DNA from: Lachnospiraceae bacterium C1.1
GTDB taxonomy: Bacteria; Bacillota; Clostridia; Lachnospirales; Lachnospiraceae
Reading direction: 5' to 3'
Assembly: GCA_030434875.1 (NCBI GenBank)
Contig: JAUISW010000001.1
Span: forward strand, 3,858,001-3,922,000
DNA: 64,000 bases
The position numbers and the translations under genes were made by a program. Below are positions 8,596 through 17,243 of the stretch, piece after piece. The stretch's first letter is position 1, and each line of letters begins with the position of its first letter. The notes beneath the pieces are model-generated. The model was not told where the DNA came from, made no database searches, and was given only the letters and a program-made list of their open reading frames with translations.

Positions 8596-9324
8596 ATGAA
8601 GATTAAGAAAATTTTGGCACTTGTCATGGCAGCAGCTATGACTGTTCTTCCGGCAACGGGGGTCTATGCATCGGAGGATGTTGTACAGGATGCAAAAATC
8701 GTGTGCATCGATGCGGGACATCAGGAAACGGCAAATACAGAGAAAGAGCCGATAGGTCCGGGAGCCACGGCTACAAAGGCAAAGGTCGCAGGGGGAACCC
8801 ATGGTACGACCACCGGGATCGCAGAGTCTGAGCTGACACTGGCAGTTGCGCTTAAGCTTCAGGCAATACTTCAGGAAAGAGGCTATACTGTAGTCATGTG
8901 CCGTACAAGTCAGGATGTAAATATCAGTAATGCCGAGAGGGCTCAGATTGCAAATAATGCAGGAGCAGATGCTTTTATAAGACTTCATGCAAATGGTCTT
9001 AATACAGCATCAGCGCAGGGAGTCCTTGCAGTAGCACCATCGGCTACCAACCCTTACTGTTCAGCAATAGCACCGGCGAGCCAGGCTTTATCAAAGGCAG
9101 TTGTAGACGGACAGTGTGCAGCTACAGGTCAGCAGAACAGAGGTGTTCAGATCAGCGATACCATGAGCGGTATCAACTGGAGCCAGGTTCCGGTAACTAT
9201 CCTTGAGATGGGCTTTATGACAAATCCGGCAGAGGATCTGAATATGTCTACAGACAGCTACAGAACTCAGATGGCAACGGGAATAGCAAACGGAATAGAT
9301 TGCTATTTTGCCGCGCTTCAATAA
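8596..9324 (+). CDS. Secreted N-acetylmuramoyl-L-alanine amidase (Amidase_3)
   Basis: Cell-wall hydrolase that cuts the amide between muramic acid and the stem peptide. A Sec signal peptide occupies residues 1-25 (ends VYASE). The zinc site of Amidase_3 enzymes is visible: DAGHQ (His), GIAESELTL (Glu), RLHANG (His) and the catalytic Glu in TILEMGFMTNPAED. Length 242 residues is normal for CwlD-like single-domain forms without wall-binding repeats. RBS AAAGGAGAG precedes the ATG. Confidence 0.92.
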   Translation: MKIKKILALVMAAAMTVLPATGVYASEDVVQDAKIVCIDAGHQETANTEKEPIGPGATATKAKVAGGTHGTTTGIAESELTLAVALKLQAILQERGYTVVMCRTSQDVNISNAERAQIANNAGADAFIRLHANGLNTASAQGVLAVAPSATNPYCSAIAPASQALSKAVVDGQCAATGQQNRGVQISDTMSGINWSQVPVTILEMGFMTNPAEDLNMSTDSYRTQMATGIANGIDCYFAALQ

Positions 9325-9362
9325 ACAATTCAAACTAAAGGATTAGTGGAGGTGTATTGAGT

Positions 9363-9827
9363 ATGGGAGAGAAAACAAGAGGTTTCTTCGGCGAGTTCAA
9401 GGAGTTCATTACAAAAGGTAATGTAATGGATATGGCAGTCGGTGTTATTATCGGTGCTGCATTCCAGAAGATCATAACATCACTTGTGGATGATGTTATC
9501 ATGCCGCTTATAACAGCTCTTACCGGAGGCATTGATTTTTCGAACTGGTTCATTTCACTTAACGGAACAAAGTACGAGTCACTGGCAGCCGCTCAGGAAG
9601 CCGGTGCAGCAACACTTAACTATGGTGTATTTATTACAGCTGTCATCAATTTCTTACTTATGGCACTCGTAATCTTCATTATCGTTAAGGCTATGAACAC
9701 AATGAGAGATAAGATTGCAAAGGAAAAAGAGGAAGCTCCGGCAACAACAAAAGAGTGTCCTTTCTGTAAATCCCAGATTCATATCGATGCAACAAGATGT
9801 CCGAATTGTACATCAGAACTTAATTAA
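9363..9827 (+). CDS. mscL: Large-conductance mechanosensitive channel with C-terminal zinc ribbon
   Basis: Osmotic safety valve. The N-terminal helix [27 protein letters not shown] and TM2 region ([14 protein letters not shown]) match MscL; the loop [10 protein letters not shown] is family typical. The ATG at 9363 is preferred over the in-frame TTG at 9357 because of the AGGTG site. Instead of the plain charged tail of E. coli MscL, the last 25 residues hold a CPFC/CPNC zinc ribbon, seen in some Firmicutes channels. A terminator follows directly. Confidence 0.94.
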   Translation: MGEKTRGFFGEFKEFITKGNVMDMAVGVIIGAAFQKIITSLVDDVIMPLITALTGGIDFSNWFISLNGTKYESLAAAQEAGAATLNYGVFITAVINFLLMALVIFIIVKAMNTMRDKIAKEKEEAPATTKECPFCKSQIHIDATRCPNCTSELN

Positions 9828-9838
9828 AGAAAAATAAA

Positions 9839-9873
9839 AACATCCGCCTTGTATATTGAGGCGGATGTTTTTT
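9839..9873 (+). terminator. Rho-independent terminator after mscL
   Basis: AACATCCGCC / GGCGGATGTT stem with an 11-base loop and a run of T. The T run is shared with the next palindrome. Confidence 0.88.
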
Positions 9874-10005
9874 GCATTATAGGAAATTCCGATGGAATTC
9901 CCCATAATGCAAAAAACGCACTGCGTGCGTATGATGCGTCAAGCGCGGATAGGAAGAGCCTGCGGCTCCCGCGCTTGCGCGGAGAATCCTGCGGAGCAGG
10001 ATTCT
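9867..10005. repeat. Cluster of consecutive hairpins between convergent genes
   Basis: Four stem-loops stand nearly end to end: a 51-base palindrome (9867-9917) with 24-base arms and a GAT loop; ACGCA/TGCGT (9916-9930); a bulged stem AAGCGCGG...GAGCC/GGCTC...CCGCGCTT (9941-9976); and AGAATCCTGC/GCAGGATTCT (9983-10005). The two mismatches of the long palindrome would be A.C on the plus strand but G.U in RNA from the minus strand, which suggests selection as 3' UTR of the minus-strand regulator gene ending at 10065. No protein-coding signal. Confidence 0.65.
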
Positions 10006-10064
10006 TTATTGTTGAGATGAATAATTACCAAGATAGAAAAAAGGTTTCTTTGTTTTTTATTTTA

Positions 10065-11099
10065 TCACATAGCAGGACATATTTCCTGATATTTTGTCAT
10101 TTCATTTTTTAAGAAAGTTGGTGTCACACCTTCAATCTTCTTAAATACTTTGCAGAAATAGCTTGGCTCATTGTAGGAGAGCTGGAAAGCCACATCAATG
10201 ATCTTATCGTCGTTGAAATAGAAATTTTTCTTGGCGAGCATGATCTTTGCAATCTGCACGTAAGTATTAAATCCAAGAGAATAAAAGCTCTTAAGTTCCC
10301 GACTAAGATAACTCTGGCTTACGCCGCAGGCATCTGCTGCATCTGAAAGCGTGAGTTCGTTGTAGATATTTTTGTCAATATAATCAAAAAGACTGCTGAA
10401 CTGAGGCCTTTTCTGCAGACATCTCTGGCGGTAGACCTCATCGAAAAGATCATAAAGAGCAAATGAAAGACGGTATCTGTTTTTGATAACCTCTTCTGAG
10501 AGCGGGAAACGCTCGCGATAGCGCTTAATGAGTGCGGGTTCGATGCAGTTGATCATCTTCATGGCTGTTTCAAAAATATCATTCATATAAAAGATGGTCT
10601 CTTCACAGTTCTTTTCGGCATGGAGGCTGATCTTCTCCTCGAGTGCCGTTATGGAATTATACATTTTGACATAATCCCTTTTCATGATGAGATTTCTGAA
10701 TTCGTCTATGAAAGGATTAGCAGCTGCCGGCTGTTTAGGTGCGGCGGCCTTTGGAGTTAAGATATCCATGAAGTCGCGCCTCGAAAAAGGCACGGAAAGA
10801 AAACGGATATCGTCAAGACCGGGAGTATTCATGAAACTTATCCAGCTGGAATTTTCAGCGAGGATTATAAGTTTCGAAGAAAGACCATCATTTATAAGAT
10901 TGTTTATGATGGAATAAGATCCGTGATAGCCCTTGCAGGCACTTACCAGGATCGATGAGAAAGAGGGATCGTGAGTGAGATTTTCGAAATTGTCATCGTT
11001 CCGGTTTGCAAAAACTGCTTCTGCATCACCGGCCAAATCAAGTATTTTATTAATTGTTATTTTGACAAGTGAATTTGCATTGAGTACCAAAACGCGCAT
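10065..11099 (-). CDS. AraC-family regulator with degenerate receiver domain (BMC locus)
   Basis: Probable transcription factor for the propanediol microcompartment genes. Residues 1-115 have the size and hydrophobic pattern of a response-regulator receiver (MRVLVLNANSLVKITINKIL), but the acidic pair is replaced by Asn/Ala, the phospho-Asp position falls in ILVSACKG with no Asp, and the late Lys is Val in FLSVPF. Residues about 240-335 form a clear AraC double helix-turn-helix (LTLSDAADACGVSQSYLSREL and IIDVAFQLSYNEPSYFCKVF). The gene follows the PocR-domain kinase by 48 bases in the same operon and has AAGGAGGG before the ATG. It therefore probably acts without phosphorylation. Confidence 0.85.
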   Translation of the reverse strand: MRVLVLNANSLVKITINKILDLAGDAEAVFANRNDDNFENLTHDPSFSSILVSACKGYHGSYSIINNLINDGLSSKLIILAENSSWISFMNTPGLDDIRFLSVPFSRRDFMDILTPKAAAPKQPAAANPFIDEFRNLIMKRDYVKMYNSITALEEKISLHAEKNCEETIFYMNDIFETAMKMINCIEPALIKRYRERFPLSEEVIKNRYRLSFALYDLFDEVYRQRCLQKRPQFSSLFDYIDKNIYNELTLSDAADACGVSQSYLSRELKSFYSLGFNTYVQIAKIMLAKKNFYFNDDKIIDVAFQLSYNEPSYFCKVFKKIEGVTPTFLKNEMTKYQEICPAM

Positions 11100-11147
11100 T
11101 TCTAATCCCTCCTTAAAGATTTTTATCTTATTTATAAAGTTTGAAAT

Positions 11148-12449
11148 TCAGGCTGTACGCTGATTTCCACTGATGGACAGACGTATAAGAGTTCCCTTGC
11201 CCTCCGGATTTGGAAGTGCTTCGATGGAAACCTCGTCTCGTCCGTAAATATGCTCGAGATGCTTTCTGGCGGTATAGATATCGAGGCTGGATAAATGAGC
11301 AGATTCCTTTTTGTCACGTTTTGCTTCGAGAGTGACCTGCTCCGACTCGTTAAAGCCGACGCCATTATCGGAAATTTCGTATACGGTCTCTTTTCCGCTG
11401 GTATAGATATTTAAGTTTATCCTGCCGTCCCCGGAAGAGGGAAGTATGCCGTGTACTACCGCATTTTCAACGAAAGGATAGAGTGTACAGGGAGGGATAA
11501 GCAAATCTCCGCTGTTTAAGGAAACATTTGCATGCAGATGGATCTTTCGTCCAAAATTCCGTTCCATGATCTTAACGGCAGATTTAAGGAAACTTATTTC
11601 TGTCTGTATAGATGCGAAATCCTTGGGAGTATCATAGAGATATTTAAGGATATCTGCATAGAGTCCGATCGCTTCGCTGGTGCCGTCGGCTGATTCTGAA
11701 ACTGCAAGAGTATTCAGCATATTGAAAGCCGAGAGCATGAGAGAACCGGCAAAATTGCCGCGTCCGTTGTCGCTTTTTTTATTTTTGAGCCTGTCAGTCA
11801 TAAGTATCATCTTATTTCTGAGTGAATCCATACGGCTGTAGAGCTCTTCCTGTTTTCTGATCGTAAATTGTTTTTCCATCATATCTTCTACAATGGTCTT
11901 TATCAGGGCTGCTGTATAGCGCATCTGGCTGATATCGATGACTCTTGCCTCATCAAAAAATTTCTTCAGACGAGGATAATCGTCAAGATTTACCTCGGTC
12001 TGGATCATTTTATTGACCTGCTCTAAAGAATTTGTATCGCCGCAGCATTTTGCCTGTCCCATAAGAACCGCACCGATGTGATTCTCCTGAAAAATTATTG
12101 GTACAGCGCAATCGATAAGCCCTGCCGGACATTTGTAGATATAAGGTGCATTGAGCATGGCGGCCTTTAATGAGCCATAGGCGTCTGAGAAAAAGCAATT
12201 TTGTTTGCATGCTTTTATCTTGCGGCGTTCAAGGCAGAAATCCGAAAAATTACATTCGGCCGTTATGGGATTACCCTTATAATCTACAGTGACCATAGCT
12301 ATTCCGGTAGCGTTTGAAAGGGATTCCTGTATTTTTTCCAGTTTCGGAAGATCAAGGAGATTATCCGGAGAGAATTCAAAGCGTGCGTCAGCTTCAAATT
12401 CTTCTCGAAAATTTTTTTCATCCGTATCTCTAAGATCCATTTCAAGCAT
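11148..12449 (-). CDS. PocR-domain sensor protein with histidine-kinase-like ATPase lacking the H-box His
   Basis: Predicted 1,2-propanediol (or related small-molecule) sensor. Residues about 20-190 fit the PocR ligand-binding domain, with many Cys (CKQNC, CPAGLIDCAVPI, GQAKCCG). A linker helix leads to a LytS/YehU-type kinase region. There the usual NPHFLFN box reads LMLSAFNMLN, so the phosphorylated His is absent, and no other His occurs nearby. The ATP-binding N-box LYPFVENAVVHGI and G-box ISDNGVGF are kept. The ATG at 12449 is chosen over a TTG one codon upstream because of GGAGGG. It is co-transcribed with the degenerate receiver gene downstream. Confidence 0.85.
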   Translation of the reverse strand: MLEMDLRDTDEKNFREEFEADARFEFSPDNLLDLPKLEKIQESLSNATGIAMVTVDYKGNPITAECNFSDFCLERRKIKACKQNCFFSDAYGSLKAAMLNAPYIYKCPAGLIDCAVPIIFQENHIGAVLMGQAKCCGDTNSLEQVNKMIQTEVNLDDYPRLKKFFDEARVIDISQMRYTAALIKTIVEDMMEKQFTIRKQEELYSRMDSLRNKMILMTDRLKNKKSDNGRGNFAGSLMLSAFNMLNTLAVSESADGTSEAIGLYADILKYLYDTPKDFASIQTEISFLKSAVKIMERNFGRKIHLHANVSLNSGDLLIPPCTLYPFVENAVVHGILPSSGDGRINLNIYTSGKETVYEISDNGVGFNESEQVTLEAKRDKKESAHLSSLDIYTARKHLEHIYGRDEVSIEALPNPEGKGTLIRLSISGNQRTA

Positions 12450-12650
12450 CAAATATTACCCTCCGGAATAGTTAAAATTTATTGGTCGATTAAGCAAATT
12501 CAGATATCATTTTTAAAAGCTTAACAGTAACAGTTAATACAAAAAACAAAATGCACGAAAAAATGTACATCTGATATTCTTATTTTAACCATCTTTGGGG
12601 TAAAATTCAACATTATATTTGTTAAAATTTAATTTATTCTTGTAATAATT

Positions 12651-12717
12651 AACAGAATGGTCACTGTACCAAACTGAAATTTATCAGACTATCAGCCCGG
12701 CCAGTGACCATTTTTCT
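12651..12717. terminator. Long hairpin between the BMC minus-strand operon and its regulator operon
   Basis: AACAGAATGGTCACTG pairs with CAGTGACCATT(TTT)CTGTT around a 35-base loop. It lies just after the stop of the alcohol dehydrogenase gene read on the minus strand and before the promoter region of the PocR kinase gene. The T run favours termination of plus-strand RNA, so as minus-strand terminator it is imperfect. Confidence 0.55.
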
Positions 12718-12741
12718 GTTAATTAAATTGAAAAGAATTTC

Positions 12742-13860
12742 TTACTCTGTAATATTTAATACAATTCTTACTATATCTTCCGTTGTCACAGTTCTCGGAT
12801 TTCCCGGGAAAGTGAAATCTTTTTTTGTCTTTGCGACGATCGTCGGAAGATTTTTAATAACGTCATCTTTATCGATAGAGAGGTCTGTCAATTTGACATT
12901 GCAGCCCAATTCATTTGAAAGATTTTTGATCGCATTGAGAAGCTTTCCTGCGGCTATCTGATCGGAATCGGTGAATGCTGCGAAATTAAGCTTCTTTGCA
13001 AGGTCTCCGAATTTCTTAGCACTGGCAGGATCTGCCATGTTAAATTTGATCGCCTCCGGAAGAAGAAGAGCATTGGCAAGACCGTGGGGCAGATGGAAGA
13101 CTGCGCCCAGCTGATGAGAGATGGCATGGCTTATGCCGAGACCGGCATTCTGGAAAGCCATTCCTGCCATGCTACTGGCTGCGAGCATTTCATGCCATTC
13201 ATCAGCTGTTGCTGTCTGCTTATAGCATTTTGGCAAAAGCTCGAATATCATTTTTACTGCATATTCAGCAAGGGCATTTGTAAATGCATCGGCGTGGTTT
13301 GCGACCAGTGCCTCAACTGCATGCGTAAGGGCATCCATACCGGAATTAGCCGTAACCTTTGGAGGGCAGCTCATTACAAAACGCTCATCGAGCCAAGCTT
13401 CATCGGGAGCTATCGAATCATCAACTACGGAATCCTTTGTATTGGTATCGGTATCGGTAACTACCGCGAAGGAGGTAACTTCTGAACCGGTTCCGCTGGT
13501 GGTTGGGATAGCTGCAAAGAAAGGACGTTTACAGTTCTCAAGCTTTGATGCATAATATGCGATAAGCTTTGCGGTATCGATGGCAGAGCCTCCGCCGATG
13601 GCGAGGATAACGCCGGGCGAAAATTTCTTAAAGGCCTTGATGCCTTCGATAACTTTATTGAGCGGAGGATCCGGAACTATTTCCGTATAAACCTCTACTG
13701 TATTTTTTGCTGAAAATGTACGGACATACTCATTTAATAAGGGACTTCCCTTGAGAAAGGAATCTGAAACTATCCAGATCCTTTCTCCTGAGAAGCTGTT
13801 TATTCTTGCGGTTATGTCATCGTGACATTTAATCTCTGTGTGAATTCTGAATCTTCCCAT
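12742..13860 (-). CDS. Iron-containing alcohol dehydrogenase of the BMC (1-propanol dehydrogenase, PduQ-like)
   Basis: Reduces propionaldehyde to 1-propanol and recycles NADH inside the compartment. 372 residues of the group III Fe-ADH fold: NAD-binding GGGSAIDTAKL, AIPTTSGTGSEVTSFAVV, and metal-site histidines in MDALTHAVEALVANH, HAISHQLGAVFHLPHGLANALLLP. It starts 17 bases after the aldehyde dehydrogenase stop and is the last gene of the minus-strand BMC operon. No encapsulation-type helix is obvious, so it may be brought in by binding another cargo enzyme. Confidence 0.9.
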   Translation of the reverse strand: MGRFRIHTEIKCHDDITARINSFSGERIWIVSDSFLKGSPLLNEYVRTFSAKNTVEVYTEIVPDPPLNKVIEGIKAFKKFSPGVILAIGGGSAIDTAKLIAYYASKLENCKRPFFAAIPTTSGTGSEVTSFAVVTDTDTNTKDSVVDDSIAPDEAWLDERFVMSCPPKVTANSGMDALTHAVEALVANHADAFTNALAEYAVKMIFELLPKCYKQTATADEWHEMLAASSMAGMAFQNAGLGISHAISHQLGAVFHLPHGLANALLLPEAIKFNMADPASAKKFGDLAKKLNFAAFTDSDQIAAGKLLNAIKNLSNELGCNVKLTDLSIDKDDVIKNLPTIVAKTKKDFTFPGNPRTVTTEDIVRIVLNITE

Positions 13861-13877
13861 TGGATAAATGCCTCCTC

Positions 13878-15332
13878 TTATTTAATGGAGAATGCACCTG
13901 CCAGTACACAGCGTCTCTCACGGGCGAAGTTTCTTGCGGTAGTTGTTCCTTCGCCGGTAGGAGTCGCTATTGTAAAGGTAGTAGGTCCTTCTGCACCAAA
14001 GCCGATTCCGGCATAGGTGGGAGCATTCTTTACGAAAATTGATGTCTGGAGAAGCCTTGCAGCTTTGTTGAGTCTGTCAACATTCTCGGAGTGCATTGAA
14101 GCTGTATGATGAAGCCCGTTTTCAAGCTCCAGCGCGATCTTTAATGCACATTCGAAATCAGGAACCCTGATTATAGGAATGATAGGCATGAGCATTTCGA
14201 TCTTGGCAAAAGGATCTTTTTCTGTAGACTCAACAACAATAAGTCTGGGCTCTCCGCTGAAGGCAACTCCTGCATCAGTCAGGATTTTTACGGCACTTCT
14301 TCCAACATAGGATTTGTTTGGTGTTTGTTTAGGAGTAACTGTGAGAGCCTCGAGCTTTCTGATATCTTCCGGATTGGTAATATATACAGCACCGTTCTGC
14401 TGCATATTGTAAATAAGGAAATCAGCGATAGAAGAAACTGCAACGATATTTTTCTCTGCGATGCAGGGAACGTTGTTATCGAAGGATGCTCCGTTAACGA
14501 TATCTTTTGCAGCCTTTACTATATCTGCTGTTTCATCGACGATCGTAGGAGGGTTACCGGCGCCGGCACCAAGTGTCTTTTTGCCGGATCTCATAGCCTG
14601 GTCAACGACACCCGGACCACCTGTTACAACGAGCATGTTGATACCGGGGTGTGTCATCATTTCCTGAGCTGCGTCGATGGAAGGATTCTTTATTGTAACG
14701 ATAAGGTTATCGATTCCGCTGGCTTCACTTACGATCTTATTCATAAGTCCGATAAGCCACTGTGAAGTCTCTTTTGCACCCGGATGGGGTGAGAAATAAA
14801 TAGCGTTGCCGGCTGCGATCATTCCGATAGAATTGCAGATGATCGTCTCTGTCGGGTTTGTTGAAGGGCAGATAGCACCGATAACTCCGTAAGGGCAGTA
14901 CTCGTAAAGAGTCATTCCGCCATCACCTGTAAGTACCTGGGTTGCGGCATTTAAGTCCTCAACGCCGGGGGTATTTTCGAGGGCGATCCTGTTCTTTAAT
15001 TCCTTATCATGAATATTGCCCATTTTTGTTTCGTTTACAGCTCTTTCAGCCATTTCAAGTGTAAGAGGAAGAAGCTTCTCACGAATGGCTTTGATGATCT
15101 TTTTCCTTCTGTCGAGGGAGGTGTCAAAGAGCTTGCTCTGTGCAACGTGAGCGGCTTTTACAGCTTCATCAACTGTATCAAAAACTCCATTGCTGTGAGT
15201 ATTGATAGCGGCATCAGCGGCAGCCATGCTCTGTCTCTCGGCGGTTCGTTTTACCTCCGATACGCAGTGGGGGCATCCGCCTTCACCGGCTATGATCTTG
15301 TTTACTATTGCATTTACATCCAGTGCTTCCAT
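13878..15332 (-). CDS. CoA-acylating aldehyde dehydrogenase of the BMC (PduP/EutE type)
   Basis: Oxidises propionaldehyde plus CoA to propionyl-CoA with NAD+. The start is the ATG at 15332 behind AAAGGAGAAA; the 23-codon upstream extension overlaps the EutN gene and is unlikely. Residues 1-16 (EALDVNAIVNKIIAGEG) form a short amphipathic helix followed by a Gly/Cys linker, the usual encapsulation-peptide layout of PduP. The catalytic Cys is in NNVPCIAEKNIV (about residue 289) and cofactor motifs TGGPGVVDQAM and GAGAGNPPTIVD are present. 484 residues is normal. It sits between EutN and the alcohol dehydrogenase. Confidence 0.93.
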   Translation of the reverse strand: MEALDVNAIVNKIIAGEGGCPHCVSEVKRTAERQSMAAADAAINTHSNGVFDTVDEAVKAAHVAQSKLFDTSLDRRKKIIKAIREKLLPLTLEMAERAVNETKMGNIHDKELKNRIALENTPGVEDLNAATQVLTGDGGMTLYEYCPYGVIGAICPSTNPTETIICNSIGMIAAGNAIYFSPHPGAKETSQWLIGLMNKIVSEASGIDNLIVTIKNPSIDAAQEMMTHPGINMLVVTGGPGVVDQAMRSGKKTLGAGAGNPPTIVDETADIVKAAKDIVNGASFDNNVPCIAEKNIVAVSSIADFLIYNMQQNGAVYITNPEDIRKLEALTVTPKQTPNKSYVGRSAVKILTDAGVAFSGEPRLIVVESTEKDPFAKIEMLMPIIPIIRVPDFECALKIALELENGLHHTASMHSENVDRLNKAARLLQTSIFVKNAPTYAGIGFGAEGPTTFTIATPTGEGTTTARNFARERRCVLAGAFSIK

Positions 15333-15372
15333 AATCTTTTCTCCTTTATATGTTTTTACTTCAATAATTCCC

Positions 15373-15624
15373 TTAATCCACAATTCCGACGATAATAGCA
15401 TCTATCGGAGCGTCACGATTCTCTTCTCGGAGAGCTTTTCTTGCAGAACTTCCTGTGGTTATGATCACTTCTTCACCGTTGCCGGCGCCGACCATATCCA
15501 CTGCTACGAGGTGCTTGCCGTTATCGCTGCCCTCGGTTATTTCAACTTTCATAAGCTTCATGCCTATGAGGGATTCTTCTTTTTTTGTGGAAACCACGTT
15601 TCCTATCACTCGACCAAGTATCAT
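15373..15624 (-). CDS. BMC vertex protein, EutN/CcmL family (BMC-P)
   Basis: Pentameric protein that caps the vertices of the polyhedral shell. 83 residues with the family start MILGRVIGNVVSTKK and the conserved VAVDMVGAGNGEEVIITTGSSARKAL. A GGTGG site precedes the ATG. It is the only BMC-P gene in the window, so it should supply all vertices. Confidence 0.94.
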   Translation of the reverse strand: MILGRVIGNVVSTKKEESLIGMKLMKVEITEGSDNGKHLVAVDMVGAGNGEEVIITTGSSARKALREENRDAPIDAIIVGIVD

Positions 15625-15642
15625 TCTGATCCACCTTTCTGC

Positions 15643-16494
15643 TTATCCATCTGAAAGAGCTATTCCGAAGGGGGTTACAAATTCCGGATATTCGGGTTTG
15701 AGAATTTCAGCAGAAACTATTTTTGAAAAAACATCCTGAAATTCATCAAAATTTGTTGCACCGCCTACGAGGTAGACCTTCCTTACACTTTTTCCGTATT
15801 CTTTTATAAAATTGGCAGTTATGGTAGCCATCTTTTCGACTACGGGGCGTATTATCTGAAAATTCTGTTTTCTGAGATTTTCATCTCTTTTTCTTGCTTC
15901 TCCTTCTGCAATGGGGATTCCCAAGGCACCTGAGAGAACAAGAGTCATCTGGGTACCGCCGGTGGGTTCATCGGCTGAAAATACCATCTTGCCTTTTTTG
16001 AAAATACTTATTCCGGTAGTGCCGCCGCCAATATCGACTACGGCTCCGTCGGTTACCTTCATGGCTTTTGCTGCAGCCTCCGGTTCGTCAACGATATTTA
16101 AGACCTCCATGTCTGCAGCTTCTATAACATGACCGACTGCATTTCTGTTATTGCCGATCGTTCCCGGAGGAATGGCGCCGGAAGCATGTGTGAGTTCTAT
16201 TCCAAGTTCGGTTTCCGCCTCAGCTTTAAGTTCTCTCACGATCTTTACGGCTTCCGAATATTTAACAACAAGTCCGTCACGAACCACATCAGCATTTCTT
16301 GATGCCGCGAAAACCGGATTTCCGTCAGCATCTGCAACTATGAGCACGATAGAAGAGGTTCCTAAGTCAACACCTACGGAAACGGGTTCTTTTATAGAAA
16401 TTTTTTCATCGTCCTCATTTCTTTTCGATGTTACCAATTCATGTATATGAATCATTTTTTTATTCGTATCGTTCATTCTTTCTTCGGTATTCAT
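15643..16494 (-). CDS. eutJ: EutJ-like actin/Hsp70-fold chaperone-like protein of the BMC
   Basis: Predicted ATPase of the Hsp70/actin superfamily found in many EUT/PDU-type loci; its exact job is unknown, with reactivation or assembly of cargo proposed. VGVDLGTSSIVLIVAD (phosphate-1), VVDIGGGTTGISIF (phosphate-2) and VYLVGGATNFDEF (adenosine site) are intact. The 283 residues include a 35-residue hydrophilic N-terminal extension with MNTEERMNDTNKK; an internal ATG at codon 7 is a possible alternative start because neither has a strong RBS. Confidence 0.88.
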   Translation of the reverse strand: MNTEERMNDTNKKMIHIHELVTSKRNEDDEKISIKEPVSVGVDLGTSSIVLIVADADGNPVFAASRNADVVRDGLVVKYSEAVKIVRELKAEAETELGIELTHASGAIPPGTIGNNRNAVGHVIEAADMEVLNIVDEPEAAAKAMKVTDGAVVDIGGGTTGISIFKKGKMVFSADEPTGGTQMTLVLSGALGIPIAEGEARKRDENLRKQNFQIIRPVVEKMATITANFIKEYGKSVRKVYLVGGATNFDEFQDVFSKIVSAEILKPEYPEFVTPFGIALSDG

Positions 16495-16540
16495 AAATTT
16501 GATTCTTTCCTGTTTCTAGTATTGTTTTCGGACAGCTTTT

Positions 16541-17176
16541 TCAGATATCAACGATTTTCGCAATGGCATCAGAGCCGGCACCGACTGCATTTCCTTCATC
16601 GGTATCGATATGCATCTCCAGTGTGAAATCATCACCTGTTCTTATCTCGCAGTCGTCGAGATAAGCAGTACGCTCGGGACTTTCGATCTTTACGACAACA
16701 TTCTGTCCGCTGTGAAGTCCGAGCAGCTTTGCATCATCTGACTGAACATGGATATGTCTTTTTGCAATAATGACGCCCTTGTCAAGAGTTATCTCTGCAT
16801 GGGGACTTCTGATTATGATCCCCGGAGTTCCCTCTATATTTCCGCTTAAACGGATGGGGGCATTTATTCCTAAGGATCTGGCATCGGTCATGGAAAGCTC
16901 GATCTGCGAATAATTTCTGCAGGGACCTAAGATCCTGACTCTCTCCATTGTGCCCTTGGGTCCTACGAGAGTTACGAGCTTGTCGGATGCAAAATCATTT
17001 CCCTGATTGAGCTTTTTCTTCATATTCATGGGCTCACCCGGGAAAAGAATATCGTAATCATGCTGTGTCAGATGTACATGTTTGTTTGATACGCCGACCG
17101 GGATCTTGATAAAATTCTTAAGGTTGGCGATTAAATTTACGACCTCACTCTGGAGGCTCATCTTAGCAGAATCCAT
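16541..17176 (-). CDS. pduL: Phosphate propanoyltransferase, PduL
   Basis: Converts propionyl-CoA and phosphate to propionyl-phosphate and free CoA, closing the CoA cycle inside the shell. It has the PduL zinc-site motifs IPVGVSNKHVHLT, the second region HAEITLDKGVIIAKRHIHV, and the C-terminal ending LEMHIDTDEGNA. The first 24 residues (MSLQSEVVNLIANLKNFI) form an amphipathic helix of the encapsulation-peptide type. 211 residues is the family length. It lies between EutJ and a BMC-H gene. Confidence 0.94.
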   Translation of the reverse strand: MDSAKMSLQSEVVNLIANLKNFIKIPVGVSNKHVHLTQHDYDILFPGEPMNMKKKLNQGNDFASDKLVTLVGPKGTMERVRILGPCRNYSQIELSMTDARSLGINAPIRLSGNIEGTPGIIIRSPHAEITLDKGVIIAKRHIHVQSDDAKLLGLHSGQNVVVKIESPERTAYLDDCEIRTGDDFTLEMHIDTDEGNAVGAGSDAIAKIVDI

Positions 17177-17243
17177 TTTTCACTACCTCTTATTTCTTAA
17201 TTTATAATTCCCTTTTTCTACTTCTTACCGCATTTATTCTTTT

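Noticed and set aside
8431..8988. 185-codon minus-strand ORF across udk and the amidase gene
   Set aside because: Overlaps two well-supported genes and the intergenic hairpin; Cys/Leu-rich translation typical of antisense frames.
9849..10112. 87-codon plus-strand ORF after mscL
   Set aside because: Begins in the terminator and runs through the hairpin cluster; translation reflects the inverted repeats.
14325..14765. 146-codon plus-strand ORF opposite pduP
   Set aside because: Antisense frame of the aldehyde dehydrogenase; no ribosome site.
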